Source of the DNA: Cephalotus follicularis
Taxonomy: Eukaryota; Streptophyta; Magnoliopsida; Oxalidales; Cephalotaceae
Assembly: GCA_001972305.1 (NCBI GenBank)
Contig: BDDD01000179.1
Coordinates: forward strand, 435,346-499,345
Length of the DNA: 64,000 nucleotides
Direction: 5' to 3'
In this document: positions 24,258-35,990 of the stretch, in pieces
Position numbering within the stretch: the first letter of the stretch is position 1
Layout: the number at the start of each line of letters is the position of its first letter
The notes under the pieces: model-generated
The model's input: only the letters and a program-made list of their open reading frames with translations
The model's database searches: none
Told to the model about the DNA's origin: nothing
Position numbers and translations under genes: made by a program

Positions 24258-26183
24258 ATGGTTTCGCGCTCTACATCAGAGTCCTCGGATTCCATAGTGA
24301 AGGCCAAAAGAGTAGAGTTTATTTCTTTCTCGGAACAGTCCGGTGATGCCTAGGCCGTAGGGCCAGGGCTAGATGAGGGTTCGGCAAGAAGAGATCAAAG
24401 TGAGGCTTTTCCTTACCTCACATTGGTCCCGTACGAAGAGCTTGGGCAATCCAAAGGTGCTGAGGATGAAGATATCGGTTATGACATGCCTCCCAAGGAA
24501 CGATATCTCAAGGATATCTTTTCAAAGACCAGGAAAAGACATTTATTGAAGCACGGGTCTGAGTTTTGCACCCCTGACTACATTGAGTTGCTTCTTCCCC
24601 CATAGAATCATGGGTTAATTGAGCACGTTGAGGGTACCTTGCCTTGCTACGTGGAAACTTTGTAGTCGGGATTGCGATTGCTTCTCCATCCCTTCATTTT
24701 TTCCATCTTAAACTACTTCTGAGTTCATCTGTGCCAGCTTGCTCCAAACTCGTGGAGGATTGTAGTGGGCTTTCTTTGCTCTACAAGATGGCCAAGGTGG
24801 AGCCCGTGTTGGAATTTTTCTGTCACTTCTTTCACTTTGCTAAACATCCCAATAAGGAGGGCGGCTGGTATCACTTTAAGAAGAGGCCCAAGATGACTCC
24901 TCCTTTTGGTAAGCTCCCTGACTCTATCAAGGACTGGAAAGAATATTATTTCTATGCCAAAAACATCAGGGGACGGTCTCAAGCCGCCTAGTGGAAACAG
25001 TATAGCACTCCCGAATACACCAAGCATCTGCTTTTGTCAGATACTCATCAAGTGATTATCTAGAAGTTGTTGGCCCTAGCCCAACCCCCTGTCAAGATCT
25101 TGGTTCTGCTCAAGGAACCAAATTTCTCACTTCTTGGTCTCAGCCCTGTCCTAGTGCCAGTGGGACAGAGTGGTATTTATCTCTCCTTTTGATAAGATTT
25201 TACTTAGGAATATAATATTTATTTTTTTCTTTCTTTTTCTTTGCAATTGTCAAGATGATGTATTCTAGCAAGCTAAAGGCCCTTGCTGCAAGAAGAAGGC
25301 CCCAAGAAGCAGGCTGCCAAAAATGAAGGAAAGAAACACACCAAACTTCTTAGGGAGAAGTACACTCTGGTGGGTCCCTGGGCCACCCTTGCCTCTGGGT
25401 AACGGTCCCCAGGGTCAAAGGGCTTGCGACGAGAAGAAGTTGAGGCCTGTAGTTGCGCTCAAGGAATTGGAAGCTCCCGAAGAGCCCGGGACGGTGGTTA
25501 GAACCCAAGCCAAAAGGAACAATCTTTCGCCGAGAGACCTCGGGATTGACCTGGAGGATTTTGAAGGTAGCTCTCCTTTCTCGATAAATGAGCAAGTGAT
25601 CGCAGGTTCAACCTTTTGGAGACCCCATAATGGGGTGATGTCTCATTAGTCAGCGCTCTCCAAGCCATTGACTTGCATCAACTTAGGCAAGGGCTTGCTA
25701 CTGCTCGAGGACTATCGGGTTTATAAGGACGAGCGAAATGTTTTGCAGCTCCTATCTGGGCTTGTTCAGCATAACATCCTGGTGAGTTTTTCATATTTTA
25801 TTAAGATTTCATTACTTGTTTCCCTGTTTCCTTCTCTTCTGATCTTCTTTTTAACTTGTCTTTGGTTCCCAACACTCCATCATTATCCGTAATGAATTCA
25901 AATCCCTTGTAGACATTACAAGGTAGATAGACTAGGGAAATGGGGAAGGCAAAGGCCGAGTTGTCTACGGCCAAATCCAATTGGCTCGACGCTTAGCCTG
26001 GTGAGAACACCGTCGTTGTCAAGCTAGAAAGGGCAGAGATGGAGTTGGAGGCCTCCCGAACCGAGAAGGAGAGCTTATTGAGAGAAAGGGATGAGGCACG
26101 TGAGGAATTGGCAAACCTAGCACAGAAGGTGACGACCATGGAAGCTGAGGCTCAGAGCATCATTGATCGATACATTCTGTCTG
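24258..26183 (+). pseudogene. Antisense extra gene of the Tat element (PF04195-like), 5' part
   Basis: The frame runs opposite to gag-pol. ATG at 24258 opens a Ser-rich start (MVSRSTSESSDS). Further on are PYEELGQSKG (about 24430), a CTPDYIELLLPP block, and a core block GLRLLLHPF...LAPNSWRIVVGF (about 24668-24775). That core matches the plant family annotated as putative gypsy-type transposon (PF04195). Later a coiled-coil segment appears (ELEASRTEKESLLRERDEAR, about 26039-26150). Several stops and probable introns interrupt it, and at 26183 it is cut by a solo LTR. Its function in the element is unknown. Confidence 0.65.
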
Positions 26184-28776
26184 TGTCACGCCCCCGTTTC
26201 GGTGAGACAACAATTAAAGTGGTAAAGGCAATTAACATACAAATTCAGCTCATGCAAAAATCATAAAGTTTAAACTTATAAACGGACATCAGTTGCGGAA
26301 GCATAAGATTCATAAGCTGAAAACATGTAACGTGCATCCCATACTACACGCTACCCAATACAAGTCTGGCATTGTTAATAGCCCTCAAAACGGAGTGTGA
26401 TCACGTTACAATACCAAATCCCATCAGTAAACAAAACCATAAGTACAATACATTGGTCCTTAAACATGCTCGGTTTATTACAAAACATGAGAAAGTAAAA
26501 CCAAGAACAAAACATCATAACAACTTGTTCTTTGTCCCTGCCAGTCCCGCACCCGCGCACTGCATCAATCTGTAAAGTAGGGGGTTAGCCTTTGTCCTCA
26601 CTCGGCTAAGTCATAAAAGTAGCTCTGGATCAACCTTAGATGCATGTCATGTAATGTATGCATAAAAGATGCAGTGCAGGAAATACCAGTTTATATATAT
26701 ATAAGAGATATATATATTTTAACAGTACTGTAAAATATCAGTGGGTACATATAAGAAAATATATGTATGCAAGAACAGTACAGTAGCGATCCAGCCAGGA
26801 TCACATCCACAGTTACAGTAATGTCCGAAAAGGACCAACAGGCAGTACAGTATGTCCGTAAGAGGACCACAACAGTGAGGCAGTATATGTAACGCTGCTA
26901 ACTCCTGGCCCCACGCTACACTCCCACTTCGGTCCCTACTCCAGGCAACCGAGCGAGGCAACAGTACAATACAGTGAGTCACCCAGCCATACTCTTGGCC
27001 CCTAGGTCAACCCTACCACTAGCCAGCACTGGCAGCCTCTGCCATGCAACCAGTGGCTCAAGCACAATCACATAGCAATTCACAGAGCAAACAGTGAATA
27101 AAATAGTAAACAGTGCAGTCACCGGTACTGTGGTGATCGATTAGATCAACAACAGGCAGTCCATTTTCAAATATTTTTGAAGTAATAAATATTTGAAATA
27201 TGTAATTTCAGTAGTAGAAATACCTTGAACAATTTAGTAGTTAAAATTGTTTACCAGTCCGTTCGAAAATACATTATTAACCAATACATATTTTCATACT
27301 CAAAATAGCATATTCCGAGTTCACATATGCATTTCTAAACACTACAACTTCAGAAATCATAAACGATTTACAAATAGTGACCAAACAGGCAGTAATCAGT
27401 GTATATGCAATGCATACAAATGCTCTAATGCATCCTAAGCGAAATCGGGATCATCGCGCTTCGATTTAAGCAAGAGGGGACCAAACAGCAGCTTGGCAGT
27501 CGGCTGTTCTGGGAATTCAGTACATGAGTAGCCGGCTGGTTCCTTCTACCAGCCTACTGGTTCATCAGGCAATGGACTGTCATCCTTCAACACTCGACTG
27601 TTTCGATTGAGTAGCAGTTGTCTTCCTTCGACAGTCGACTGTTCTGGGAAATAGTTGCATGCAATCCGATATATACCACTTAAACAGATCATTACTAGCA
27701 TCCAATAAATATTCTCAAGGCAGAAAATCATCATTCTGCCCTTCACAGTCTCATAGAACACAACAGTAGCATGCATCTTATCCAGTAATCCAATACTAAG
27801 ATAAAACTCAACATGCAAGTACATAAGTTCAAAGATTCTCAACAGTAAACATGGCATGCGTAAAACCAGCAACAATCATGGTCATATCAACTGAGCATCG
27901 TGGCTTATACTAGCAGACAACCAATTGCATAACATACAGTAATATTGAACTGAAAATACAATCATAACTTCCCCTACCTTTTGATTCCAAGTTAGGAATC
28001 AGTAAGTCCACCTCTTTGTGTTCCAACGGTGACGTTTTGGGCTCCCCAGAAGTTCCAACTCCAAGCCCAGTAGCTCCAAGAATAGTCCAATAGCTCCAAC
28101 CCGAGCTCCAAGCTTCAACAATGGAGAAACACTCCCTTCCCTCTTTTCTTTGTGTTTTTTCTCTACTGTCCTCTTTGGTTCTTAGACTTTTCAGTGCCAG
28201 GACGAAGGAGATGAGGGAAGACGTTTTTTGCAGGGAGTTTCTCTCCCTCTCTTCCTTAGCTCCTCTCACATGGCACTAAATGCCACTTTCCGTCTCCACA
28301 TGCATGCACACACTCACAAGTCTAAACTTCTCCTCCCCATAAGGTTTGCATGAAACACAGGTGTCCTCTTCATCCTTTCCTTTAGCTACATGAAACACAG
28401 ATGGCACCCACTTCCATTTGTCAGTTGTGGCATGTGATTTCCATCACATGCAACAAAACAGAGCATGATCCAGTCGGATGCCCGAACCCAACAGCCGGCT
28501 GCTGTCCTGGCAGATCGTTACCACGTGGCTCGACAGTTGGCCAGTCGACTGGTTCATCCCACCAGTCGACTGCTCCCATACGCAGTCAACCAGTCGGCTG
28601 GTCTACTGTACCAGTCGACTGCTCTTAGTGTACATACTAAGCAATCACACTTCTAAGTACTTAATTGATTTAAAATCAACATCATCAAATTTGAAAAATC
28701 CATCTTTTTATTAATTCCACAAATAAAGTACATTTACATTGTGAAATTACAATACATGAAATTTTCGGGCGTTACA
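26184..28776 (-). repeat. Solo LTR (gypsy, chromovirus type), about 2.6 kb, TSD GTCTG
   Basis: Plus strand begins TGTCACGCCCCC and ends TCGGGCGTTACA, flanked by GTCTG at 26179-26183 and 28777-28781. In minus orientation it holds TTGCGGAAGC (26293-26302), the conserved CTAAC...CAG/ATTG block (26566-26610) and CAGTCGACTG-type palindromes at about 27495-27650 and 28480-28625. It splits the antisense gene of the Tat element between a coiled-coil segment and its continuation. Open frames inside it are not credible genes. Confidence 0.93.
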
Positions 28777-29160
28777 GTCTGAGGATTCCTCAAACAAGGT
28801 CAATCTCCGTGGGAATACTTTCTTCGACAATGCAATTGCCCTGATGCGTGAGCTTATAAGGAGAAAATATCCCAGTCTTGACATATAGGGTCTCGGAAAG
28901 GAGGAGGCCCTCGATCTCTTCAAAGAGTTGGGTAACCAGGTTCCTCTTGACGGCGAAGAGGAGTCTGTCTTTGTGGCTACCGAGATGGGAGGTAGGGATC
29001 TTCCTAAGAAAACTACCAACCTGGATCCTGTCTCCTCGGTCAAGGATCCTCTTTATGTAATGAAGATCTGAGATGTTATCAACTCTACCGAGGATCTCAT
29101 TGCTCCTAGTGCTTCTCCTCCTCCTTTTTTATTTGTAACTGGCCAATGTGCCCCTAATGT
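28777..29160 (+). pseudogene. Antisense extra gene of the Tat element, 3' part after the solo LTR
   Basis: Directly after the repeated GTCTG the frame continues as SEDSSNKVNLRGN, then IALMRELIRRKYPSLDI, a TAG, and GLGKEEALDLFKELGNQ. It is acidic and ends with a Pro-rich stretch. The immediate continuity supports a single gene split by the solo LTR. It is truncated or decayed after about 29150. Confidence 0.6.
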
Positions 29161-29299
29161 AAGCAAAGTTCTTTATGAATGCAAATTATGTTTTTATTCT
29201 TTGATCTTTAACTCCAATTTCTTGGACAAATGCTTTTAATAAACCTAAGTAGGGTCTTTTTGTTTTAGAAAGTTTGCAACTCCATGATCTAGGCTTGAT

Positions 29300-29700
29300 A
29301 CCAAGAGAGCTCAGATGGACATGAGTCATGCTCTCAGTGCTCAGGTTTGTGGATCGTTTAAGTTCTTTAACCGAGTTAAGCCATCGAATAGAAAGAGCTC
29401 AGTTGGACATGAGTCTTTCTCCAAGGCCTCTGTTTTGTGAACCTTTTAAGATCTTTAATTGAGCTAAGTCATTGAATTAACAAAGTTCGGTTGGACATGA
29501 GTCTTGCTCCAAGGCCTCGATTTTGTGGTCCTTTTGAGGTCTTTAACCGAGCACTATCAATGCATTAAAAGTGTGTTGAGGGGCATATGTCCTACCCCTA
29601 TGTCTCAGTTGTGTGGGCCTTTTATGGTCCTTAACCGAGCTAGGATGTAGAATTAAAAGAGATTGGATGGACACGAGTCTTTTTATGAACTGAGTATCAA
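29300..29700. repeat. 88-bp tandem repeat array 2 in the Tat element
   Basis: The phrase GAGCTCAG(A/T)TGGACATGAG recurs at 29307 and 29395, and its TTGGACATGAG core again at 29491, 88 bp apart each time. More diverged copies follow near 29579 and 29667. The unit sequence differs from array 1, but the period is the same. It lies between the end of pol (29784) and the antisense gene. Confidence 0.8.
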
Positions 29701-29783
29701 AAGAAAAACAAGCAAGAAATGTCAACAAGGCATTCATATTCATTTAAGCAGAAGTCAGATTATGAGTAGGGATATTCATTCAT

Positions 29784-30850
29784 CTATTGGAAGTATTTCT
29801 TAAGGTTTACTGAGTTACAAGTTTTCAGTATCTTCCTTCCTTCCATGTCTTACAATCTATAGGCTCCCTTTCCCAAAACATCTATCACTGTGTTGGGACC
29901 TTCCCAGTTTGGAGCGAGCTTTCCTCTCTCCATGTCAAGCATTGAGACCGAGGTCTTCCTTAAGACTAGGTCCCCTACCTTAAACTCTCAAATTTTCACT
30001 TTTCGATCATAGTAGCGCTGAGTCCTTCTCTGATAGGCGGAGATTCTCATGGCGGCTTGAGCTCTGTGTTCTTCTATGAAATCCAAATTCTCCCTTAGTA
30101 GTACCCCTATTTCGATAGGTACTACTGCCCCTGAGCCATAGGCAAGACTAAATGGGGATTCTCCTGAGCTGGAAGTCGGGGTTGTCCTATAACTCCAGAG
30201 GATCCTTGGTAATTCTTCAACCCACAATCCTTTTACTCCCTCAAACTTCTTCTTTAGTGCTTGGAGCACTATGCGATTGATGACTTCAGTTTTCCTGTTG
30301 GCCTAGGGATGGGCTACCGAAGTGAAGTTCTGAGTAATTCCCATTTCTTCGCAGTATTCTCCAAATCTTTTATTGTCAAATTGAGTGTCATTGTCCTTGA
30401 TAAGAACTTGGGGAATACCAAATCGAAAAATGATATTCTTCCACAGGAATCGTCAGGCATTGTGTTCCGTGATCTTTGCAAGAACCTCTATCTCAGCCCA
30501 CTTAGTAAAATAGTTCACGGCTACAAAAATAAACCTTTTCTGTCCCAGAACTAGAGGGAAAGGTCCCAGGATATCCATTCCCTACTGGGTGAAGGGCCAT
30601 GGCGAGACAAAGGACGTTAGTTCCAATGTCGACCGATGGGTAATGGAAGCAAACTTTTGACATCAGTCACATCTTCTTACAAGGTCGACTACTTCTTTAA
30701 CCATTGTTGGCCAATAGAATCCCCGCCTAAGGGCTTTCGGTGACATTGATCTTATCCCATTGTGGTTTCCACAGATTCCATCATGTATTTCTTCAAGCAC
30801 ATACCTAAATTATGAGGGTTGAAGGCACTTAAGGAATGCCCGTGTGAAGG
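29784..30850 (-). pseudogene. pol: Tat integrase, with catalytic Asp changed to Asn
   Basis: From the right: the zinc-binding region with both His (EIHDG, GNHNG) and both Cys (RRCD, CQ) near 30670-30820. The catalytic core reads FVAVNYFTKWAE, where the family has Asp instead of Asn (codon at 30513-30515), followed by the second Asp in LIKDND and the Glu in KTEVINR. The C-terminal domain runs through LWSYRTTPTSSSGESPF to a stop at 29784. Integrase joins element cDNA to host DNA. Loss of the first catalytic Asp plus several stops make this copy inactive. Confidence 0.82.
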
Positions 30851-31240
30851 ATCTTTGGTACTACTGGTCTTCTCGCAGGATGTACCTAGATGATTCATTT
30901 TGGATGTTCCTGACTTCCGAACGTGTTTCTAAAAAAGCAGAGTCTCGCAACCATGCATGTATCAGATCCATCCAGGTTAGCTCTATTTCCACCGAGTTTA
31001 TTATTGAGGTCTTGGATATGCTCGTGCAGGGTAGTGTTTCGAGAAAGACCGTGCGCTGTGCCTCAAAGTTATTTGAGGTCACTAATTTGGACAAGGCATT
31101 CACCTTCGTATTCTCATCTCAGGGTATTTGAGCCATTCAAGGTAAATGAATTCATCTCGGAGTTTTAATACCTCTCTGAGGTAGGATGCCATTGCGACAT
31201 CTTTTGTATAAAAAACCCCATAGACTTGATTGGCCACTCG

Positions 31241-31444
31241 TTAGGAATCAGTGTAGGAATTCAACTTGTCTACTCGGATATGTCTCAAAATTTTCAATCC
31301 GGATATAAGTGCTTCGTACTCTGCTCCATTGTTAGTTATGGCGAATCCAAATTGAAGGGCGTATTCGAGCTCCCAACCATTAGGGCTCCTAAGGATAATG
31401 CCGGCTCCTGACCCTTGTTGTGATGAGGACCCGTCGACATGCAA
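31241..31444 (-). pseudogene. Second (archaeal-type) RNase H of the Tat element
   Basis: This block reads VDGSSSQQGSGAGIIL, then ITNNGAEYEALISGL and SYTDS, the metal-binding Asp, Glu and Asp of an RNase HI fold. The position between RNase H and integrase and the NNGAEYEAL motif mark the additional RNase H that Tat-lineage elements acquired. It lies in the same reading direction as pol but is separated from its neighbours by stops. It would remove RNA from RNA-DNA hybrids during reverse transcription. Confidence 0.82.
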
Positions 31445-31663
31445 ACTTCATAGTTTAGGTAGAGAGATTGCCCTTTCTTTTTCCATGATATCTTCTTCCA
31501 AGGGACCAGTACTTTCTGTTATGAAATCCGAGACAATTTGGGACTTCAATACTGGTCTCGGCTTGAAGTGCACATCAAACTCTCCTAACTCCATGGACAA
31601 CTTGATTAATCTCCCCAATGTCTTAGGCTTTTGTAGCACTTGCTTTAAGGGATAATCCGTCAA

Positions 31664-32760
31664 GACATGTATTGTATTTGCCTGAAAGTAAGGCCAAAGT
31701 GTTCTTTCTTAAATCACCAAAGCATAGGTGAGTATTTTGTTGCTTGGTTACCTGACTTTGTGCTCTCCTAATACTTTGCGAATATAATAAACTGGCTTTT
31801 GCACCCCCTCTTCCTGTCGAACAAGCACTGAACTTACTACTACATCTGAGACGGATAGGTAAAAGAATAAAGTCTCTCCAGGGGTGGGCTTGTAAATAAG
31901 AAGAGTAGATGTGAGGTAGTTCTTCAATTCTTCAAAAGCTAGTTCGCAGTCGAAGGTCCATTTGAAGTTCTTTCCTATTTTGAGTTTCTTGAAGAATGGT
32001 AAACACCAATCGGCTGACTTTGATATGAATCTATTCAGCACAACCACTTGGCCATTCAACCTTTGCACTTCCCTCACATTCCCTGGGACTTCATCTTTGA
32101 CACTGCTTTAATCTTCTCAGGATTTATCTCTATTCCCTGATAATTGACTAGGAAACCGAGAAACATTCTCGAAAGGACCCCAAAAGCACATTTCCCCGGG
32201 TTAAGTTACATGTCATGCTCTCAGAGTATCTCGTATGAACTCTGCAGGTCTGACAAATGGTCTCCCATAATCTTACTTTTCCCTAGCATGTCATCAACAT
32301 AGACCTCCATATCCAACCCTATCCACGATGAGAAAATCTTGTTCACTAACCTTTGGAAAGTTGCCCCCGCATTTTTTAAGCCAAAAGGCATAACGGTATA
32401 GTAGTAGATACCCTAGTCGGTGATGAATGAAGTCCTCTCTTGGTTGGGAGGGTACATGGGTATTTGATTGTAGAAGGCATCCATAAAGCTGAGTAACTCG
32501 TGACTCGAGGTCAAATCTACCAGTTGATCTATTCGAGGAAGAGGGTAGGCGTCTTTTGGGCAGGCATTATTTAAGTCAGTGAAGTCAATACACATTCTCC
32601 ACTTCCCGCCTGACATCTTGACAAACACAACATTTGAGAGCCAATCCAAGTAATCTACTTCTTGGATATGCCCTGCTTTGACCAACTTTTTTACCTCAAC
32701 CTTGATAGCATCCTATAGCTCTCGGGCAAAGGATCTCCTCTTCTCTCTCACGGGTCGGGG
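31664..32760 (-). pseudogene. pol: Tat reverse transcriptase and first RNase H region
   Basis: The fingers and palm read WRMCIDFTDLNNACPKDAYPLP (part, 32540-32620), then FITD, a TAG, VMPFGLKNAGATFQRLVNKI and the catalytic YVDD at 32290-32301. The thumb and connection follow, with NRFISKSADWCLPFFKKLK and a FEELKNYL block at 31900-32050, then an RNase H-like LSVSDVVVSSVL segment. YVDD itself is intact, but stops and frameshifts break the gene in several places. Neighbouring blocks at 31448-31663 (LKQVLQKPKTLGRLIKLSMEL) link it to the second RNase H. Confidence 0.82.
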
Positions 32761-33178
32761 GTTTGGGAGGAGTCCGAGCTGTGAACCACTGTCCTGGGAT
32801 CAATCCCAGTAGCATCTCGTGTAGACCAGGCAAAGACATCATGGTTCTCCTTTAGAAATAATATCAATTATTCCCGGATTAGGCTTTCAAGATTAGTTCA
32901 TATCTTGATAGATTTCCCACAACCTTCTCCTCCAAGGTATACTTCCTCTAGCTCCTCAGTTTGGCTTCCTCGATTCTCTTGACTCTCCTCAAGGGTCTGA
33001 GTTTCTATTGGGAGTATCTTATATAGGGATTTTAAGGATGTGAAATAACACTCCCTGACTACCGATTGATATCCTTGGGCCTCCCAACCCCTCATAAAGT
33101 TAGAAACTTCAATTTGGGATAAGGGCTTGAGGTCATGGCTTTTAGCACAATCTGGGAGGGTCTGACAAGGATCACTTA

Positions 33179-33418
33179 TTAAGTTGGGGGCATCCTAACA
33201 ACCAACAAGGCTACTAGGACGGTGGCTTGGCAGCGATTCTCTCCAATTGTCATAGGTAAACTTATTACTCTTTCTGGGCTTAACATTTCCCTAGTGAAGC
33301 CAACCATAGGTGATTGAATCGGTTTTAACTCCTCTCGGGGGAGTCTCATTAAGTTGAAGGCATCTAAAGACATGATGTTCGCCAAGTTCCCATTATCTAC
33401 TAGCACTCTCTCCACCAT
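33179..33418 (-). pseudogene. Tat aspartic protease region
   Basis: The frame reads VERVLVDNGNLANIMSLDAF, the position of the retroviral protease active site. Family members have VD.GSS or similar; here Asp and Gly are kept but the Ser positions are changed. The following LPREELKPIQSPMVGF segment also fits Tat proteases. It lies between gag and reverse transcriptase as expected. Whether the changed loop could still cut is not known. Confidence 0.65.
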
Positions 33419-33779
33419 GTGGTTGGTGAACTATACAATTATTACAAGAGGGTCTTCATGGGGAGTCGTAATCCTCCTAAGGTCTTCATCCGAGAAGGAG
33501 ATTATCATCTTAGTTTTTACCTTTTTTTGAAGGTAACTTCAGTGTTAAATTTTCTTTGGCATACCTCCTCCTTGACGAGCTACTTTCTCTTCCTAAGGCA
33601 AACCCTCATGCTATCACATAAATTGTCCTTACTATGCTCTTCCCTTTATCATTTACCCGTGAGGGTTCTACTTTTTCTTCTTCTGACCTTTTATCCTTGG
33701 CACGATCATGATTCTGTGAGGTCTTATTATCTCGGTCTTCCACAAAACTTCCAAGATTTCCTCGTTAGATCAGTTTTTC

Positions 33780-34726
33780 TATCTCATCCTTAAGCAGTTT
33801 GTATTCATTGGTTTAGTGTCCATGGTCATAATGAAATTCACACCATTTACTCCTATCTCGTTTGTTGTTATTGGCCTTCATCTTGTCCGGCCACTGAAGA
33901 GATTGATCATTTCTGATTGCCATCAAAATTCTTCCTCATTGAGGGGGGTGTAATTTTTTACGTGTTTAAATTTTTGGTCTCTTCCCCGACCTCTTCTATC
34001 ATCCTGGGGTGTCCCGTAGTCCTAAGTTCTACCCTGTTCCCAGGATCCCCCTACATCCCTACCTCTACCACATTCTCAGAATCGACCATTATTTTCCCTG
34101 GTATCTGGAACATCTTCTCGCCTAGCCGAGATAGTGTCCTCTAAGTTTATATAGGCTGCTGCACTGGCCAAAAACTTGGCTAAGGTTTTGGATTCTCTTT
34201 TTATAAGGGGAGAATAGAATCTTCCCAACCTCAATCCATATGTGATGGCTGTTATGGCCAGAACTTGATCAAGATCTCAAACCTCGGCAGCATCTAATCG
34301 GAATCTCTTAATGTAGTCACGAAGGGACTCCTCCCTCATCTGCTTTGTTCCAAACAGATTTATGGTGGTTTTTCTCTGCCTTCAGTTACTATTAAAGTAG
34401 GTAACAAAAATCCTGCTTAACTCTTTGAAGGTTGAGATGGAAAAAGGAGGTAGGGTTGTGAACCACGGTCTCGCAGGTTTTGCTAAATAGGTTTGGCAAT
34501 AATGGCATTTGATGGTATCCCTCAGATTGTGTACTACCATGATGTCTGCGTAACTTATTAGACGGTCCCCCGGATCTCCAGTTCCATCATACCTTTCAAA
34601 TAGAGGAAGTCTTAACCCTCTCGGCATATTTTGTTCGGCTACATCGTTGGTGAAAGGGTGAGAGCCATATTGGAGTAACTCCTCTATGTGTAGGTTATGA
34701 TGGTCTTCCTTATCCCTAGGTCCCAA
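33780..34726 (-). pseudogene. gag: Tat gag, capsid region and Cys/His motif
   Basis: The upstream block (34382-34726) reads RGLRLPLFERYDGTGDPGDR, then YCQTYLAKPARPWFTTLPP, the retrotransposon gag signature of Tat elements. Downstream (about 33780-33860) is a CEFHYDHGH...LLKDEIEKLI stretch, matching the C..H.D.GH motif placed near the gag C-terminus in this lineage. Stops and frameshifts occur throughout. Gag would form the particle that encloses the element RNA. Confidence 0.75.
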
Positions 34727-35093
34727 TCTATAGAGTATACTTGCTCTATTATGATGTTGGGAGATTTCCCTAGAACCCGAGGAGTCTTGTGCCCATATTG
34801 CCTCGTTGTCGTGCTCTTTTCTTCAGACCAACCTAGCAGGGGAAGAGCTACCCTCCTTAGAGTCTTCCCTCCAAGGAGAATGCCCTAGGTGCATCCTCTT
34901 CTTTCTCTGTTACTAAGGGATGGCTGCACTATCCAATCTCTTTCTTCTACCACCTTTTCTTTTCCCTTGGGTAGTTGGCTGGGACCACCTTCTTTCAACG
35001 ATTGTCTAGGTTAGGGATCATTCTGCATCGGGCTCTTTCTTTGCCCAGGAAGATCGAGATGAAAAGTTTGGGCAAGTAATAGCATCTACTGAC

Positions 35094-35415
35094 CTATCTT
35101 CTGCAAGTCCGCCTTCGTTGTGGGTTGATCACCTTATTCTTTCCTTTGCACGGGATGGTCCATATTTGGGTGATCCCGGTCCTCCTAACTGGATATAGGG
35201 CATCTACTTTGTTGGAGGTTGGTGCTTGGATGGTCTTCCTAAGGGTCAACCCACAGATTGTTTCGGTGTTTGGTCGGTGGAAGGTCCTGGTGACTGACGG
35301 AGTTTTGCATGTTGTCTTTCTTGGAGCTTTCTGTTGTCCGGCCATAGGGTCAAGTTTGGGGTTGGACAAGAGAGTTATGGATAGGTTTTGTTCGATTCCT
35401 ACAGACAGAGCCAAT
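35094..35415 (-). other. Tat 5' leader, gag start and altered primer-binding region
   Basis: Just inside the LTR the minus strand reads ATTGGCTCTGTCTGTAGG. Tat elements typically show TTGGCGCC followed by GTCTGTGGG here, so the primer region is recognisable but has changed bases. An open frame follows (LSVGIEQNL...) that may be leader or gag N-terminus. Confidence 0.5.
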
Positions 35416-35529
35416 TGTTGATATGTAGATTCTTCAAAAATGAATTTGTTGAACCCTTCCCTAAAAATAAACTCTTTACTGGTATGTTGTGGTGAAAATG
35501 GACCTGAAAGTTACAAAAAGATGGTCAAA
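35416..35529 (-). repeat. Tat 5' LTR remnant, cut by CACTA-2
   Basis: Plus strand starts TGTTGATATG next to the primer region, so this is the sense 3' end of the LTR. Only 114 bp remain before the CACTA-2 terminus. Confidence 0.6.
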
Positions 35530-35564
35530 CACTACTAAAAAACAAGGCTATGGTGAGGGCACTT

Positions 35565-35990
35565 CCCCTCGCCGCTCCCTCGCCATTGACCCAACGACGA
35601 GGGGATTGTGAGGGGAAAAAACCCTCGCCAAACACCTCCTCGCAGTCAATTTCCCGAGTGCATGGTGAGGATACGACGAGGGTATAGTCCCCTCGCCGTA
35701 TATTGCCCTCGCCATGGCGAGGGTATGGCTAGGGATGTATGCTCTCGCCATAGTACCCTCGCCATGGCGAGGGGAGGCTCCCTACCCTCGTTATGCCCTC
35801 ACTATGGTGAGGGTATAGCTAGGGCAGTATCCCCTCGTCGTCACCTGCTCGAACACTCATATCCCCTCGCCAACCCTTACCGTACCCTTGCCATGGCGAC
35901 GGTACGGTGAGGGTAAAGACCCTCGTCGTGGCATTTGCTGTATAATGGGCAATGCCCTCGCCATGCCCTCGCCATTCTGCAGATCTTGCT
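35565..35990. repeat. CACTA-2 subterminal repeats (CCCTCGCCATGGCGAGGG palindromes)
   Basis: About 420 bp with many copies of CCCTCGCC, in both orientations. Near-perfect palindromes occur near 35707-35730 (CCCTCGCCATGGCGAGGG) and 35756-35773, with related copies at about 35805-35825 and 35885-35925. Subterminal repeats in both orientations are the binding platform for CACTA transposition proteins. Open frames through this GC-rich block are artefacts. Confidence 0.8.

Larger units (their letters stand above)
20816..35529 (-). mobile_element. Tat-lineage Ty3/gypsy element, decayed and split by two solo LTRs
   Basis: Reading leftwards: 5' LTR remnant (35416-35529), altered primer region, gag, protease, reverse transcriptase, RNase H, a second archaeal-type RNase H, integrase (to 29784), an 88-bp repeat array, an extra gene on the opposite strand, and another 88-bp array. 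The second RNase H and the antisense gene are marks of the Tat clade. Solo LTRs interrupt it at 21212-23199 and 26184-28776. The 3' LTR was not recognised, so the left limit is set only by the end of element F. The right end is cut by CACTA-2. Confidence 0.8.

Noticed and set aside
27546..28269. Minus-strand open frames of 109 and 119 codons as possible host genes
   Set aside because: Both lie entirely inside the solo LTR 26184-28776 and have no recognisable domain or conserved partner in the other LTRs.
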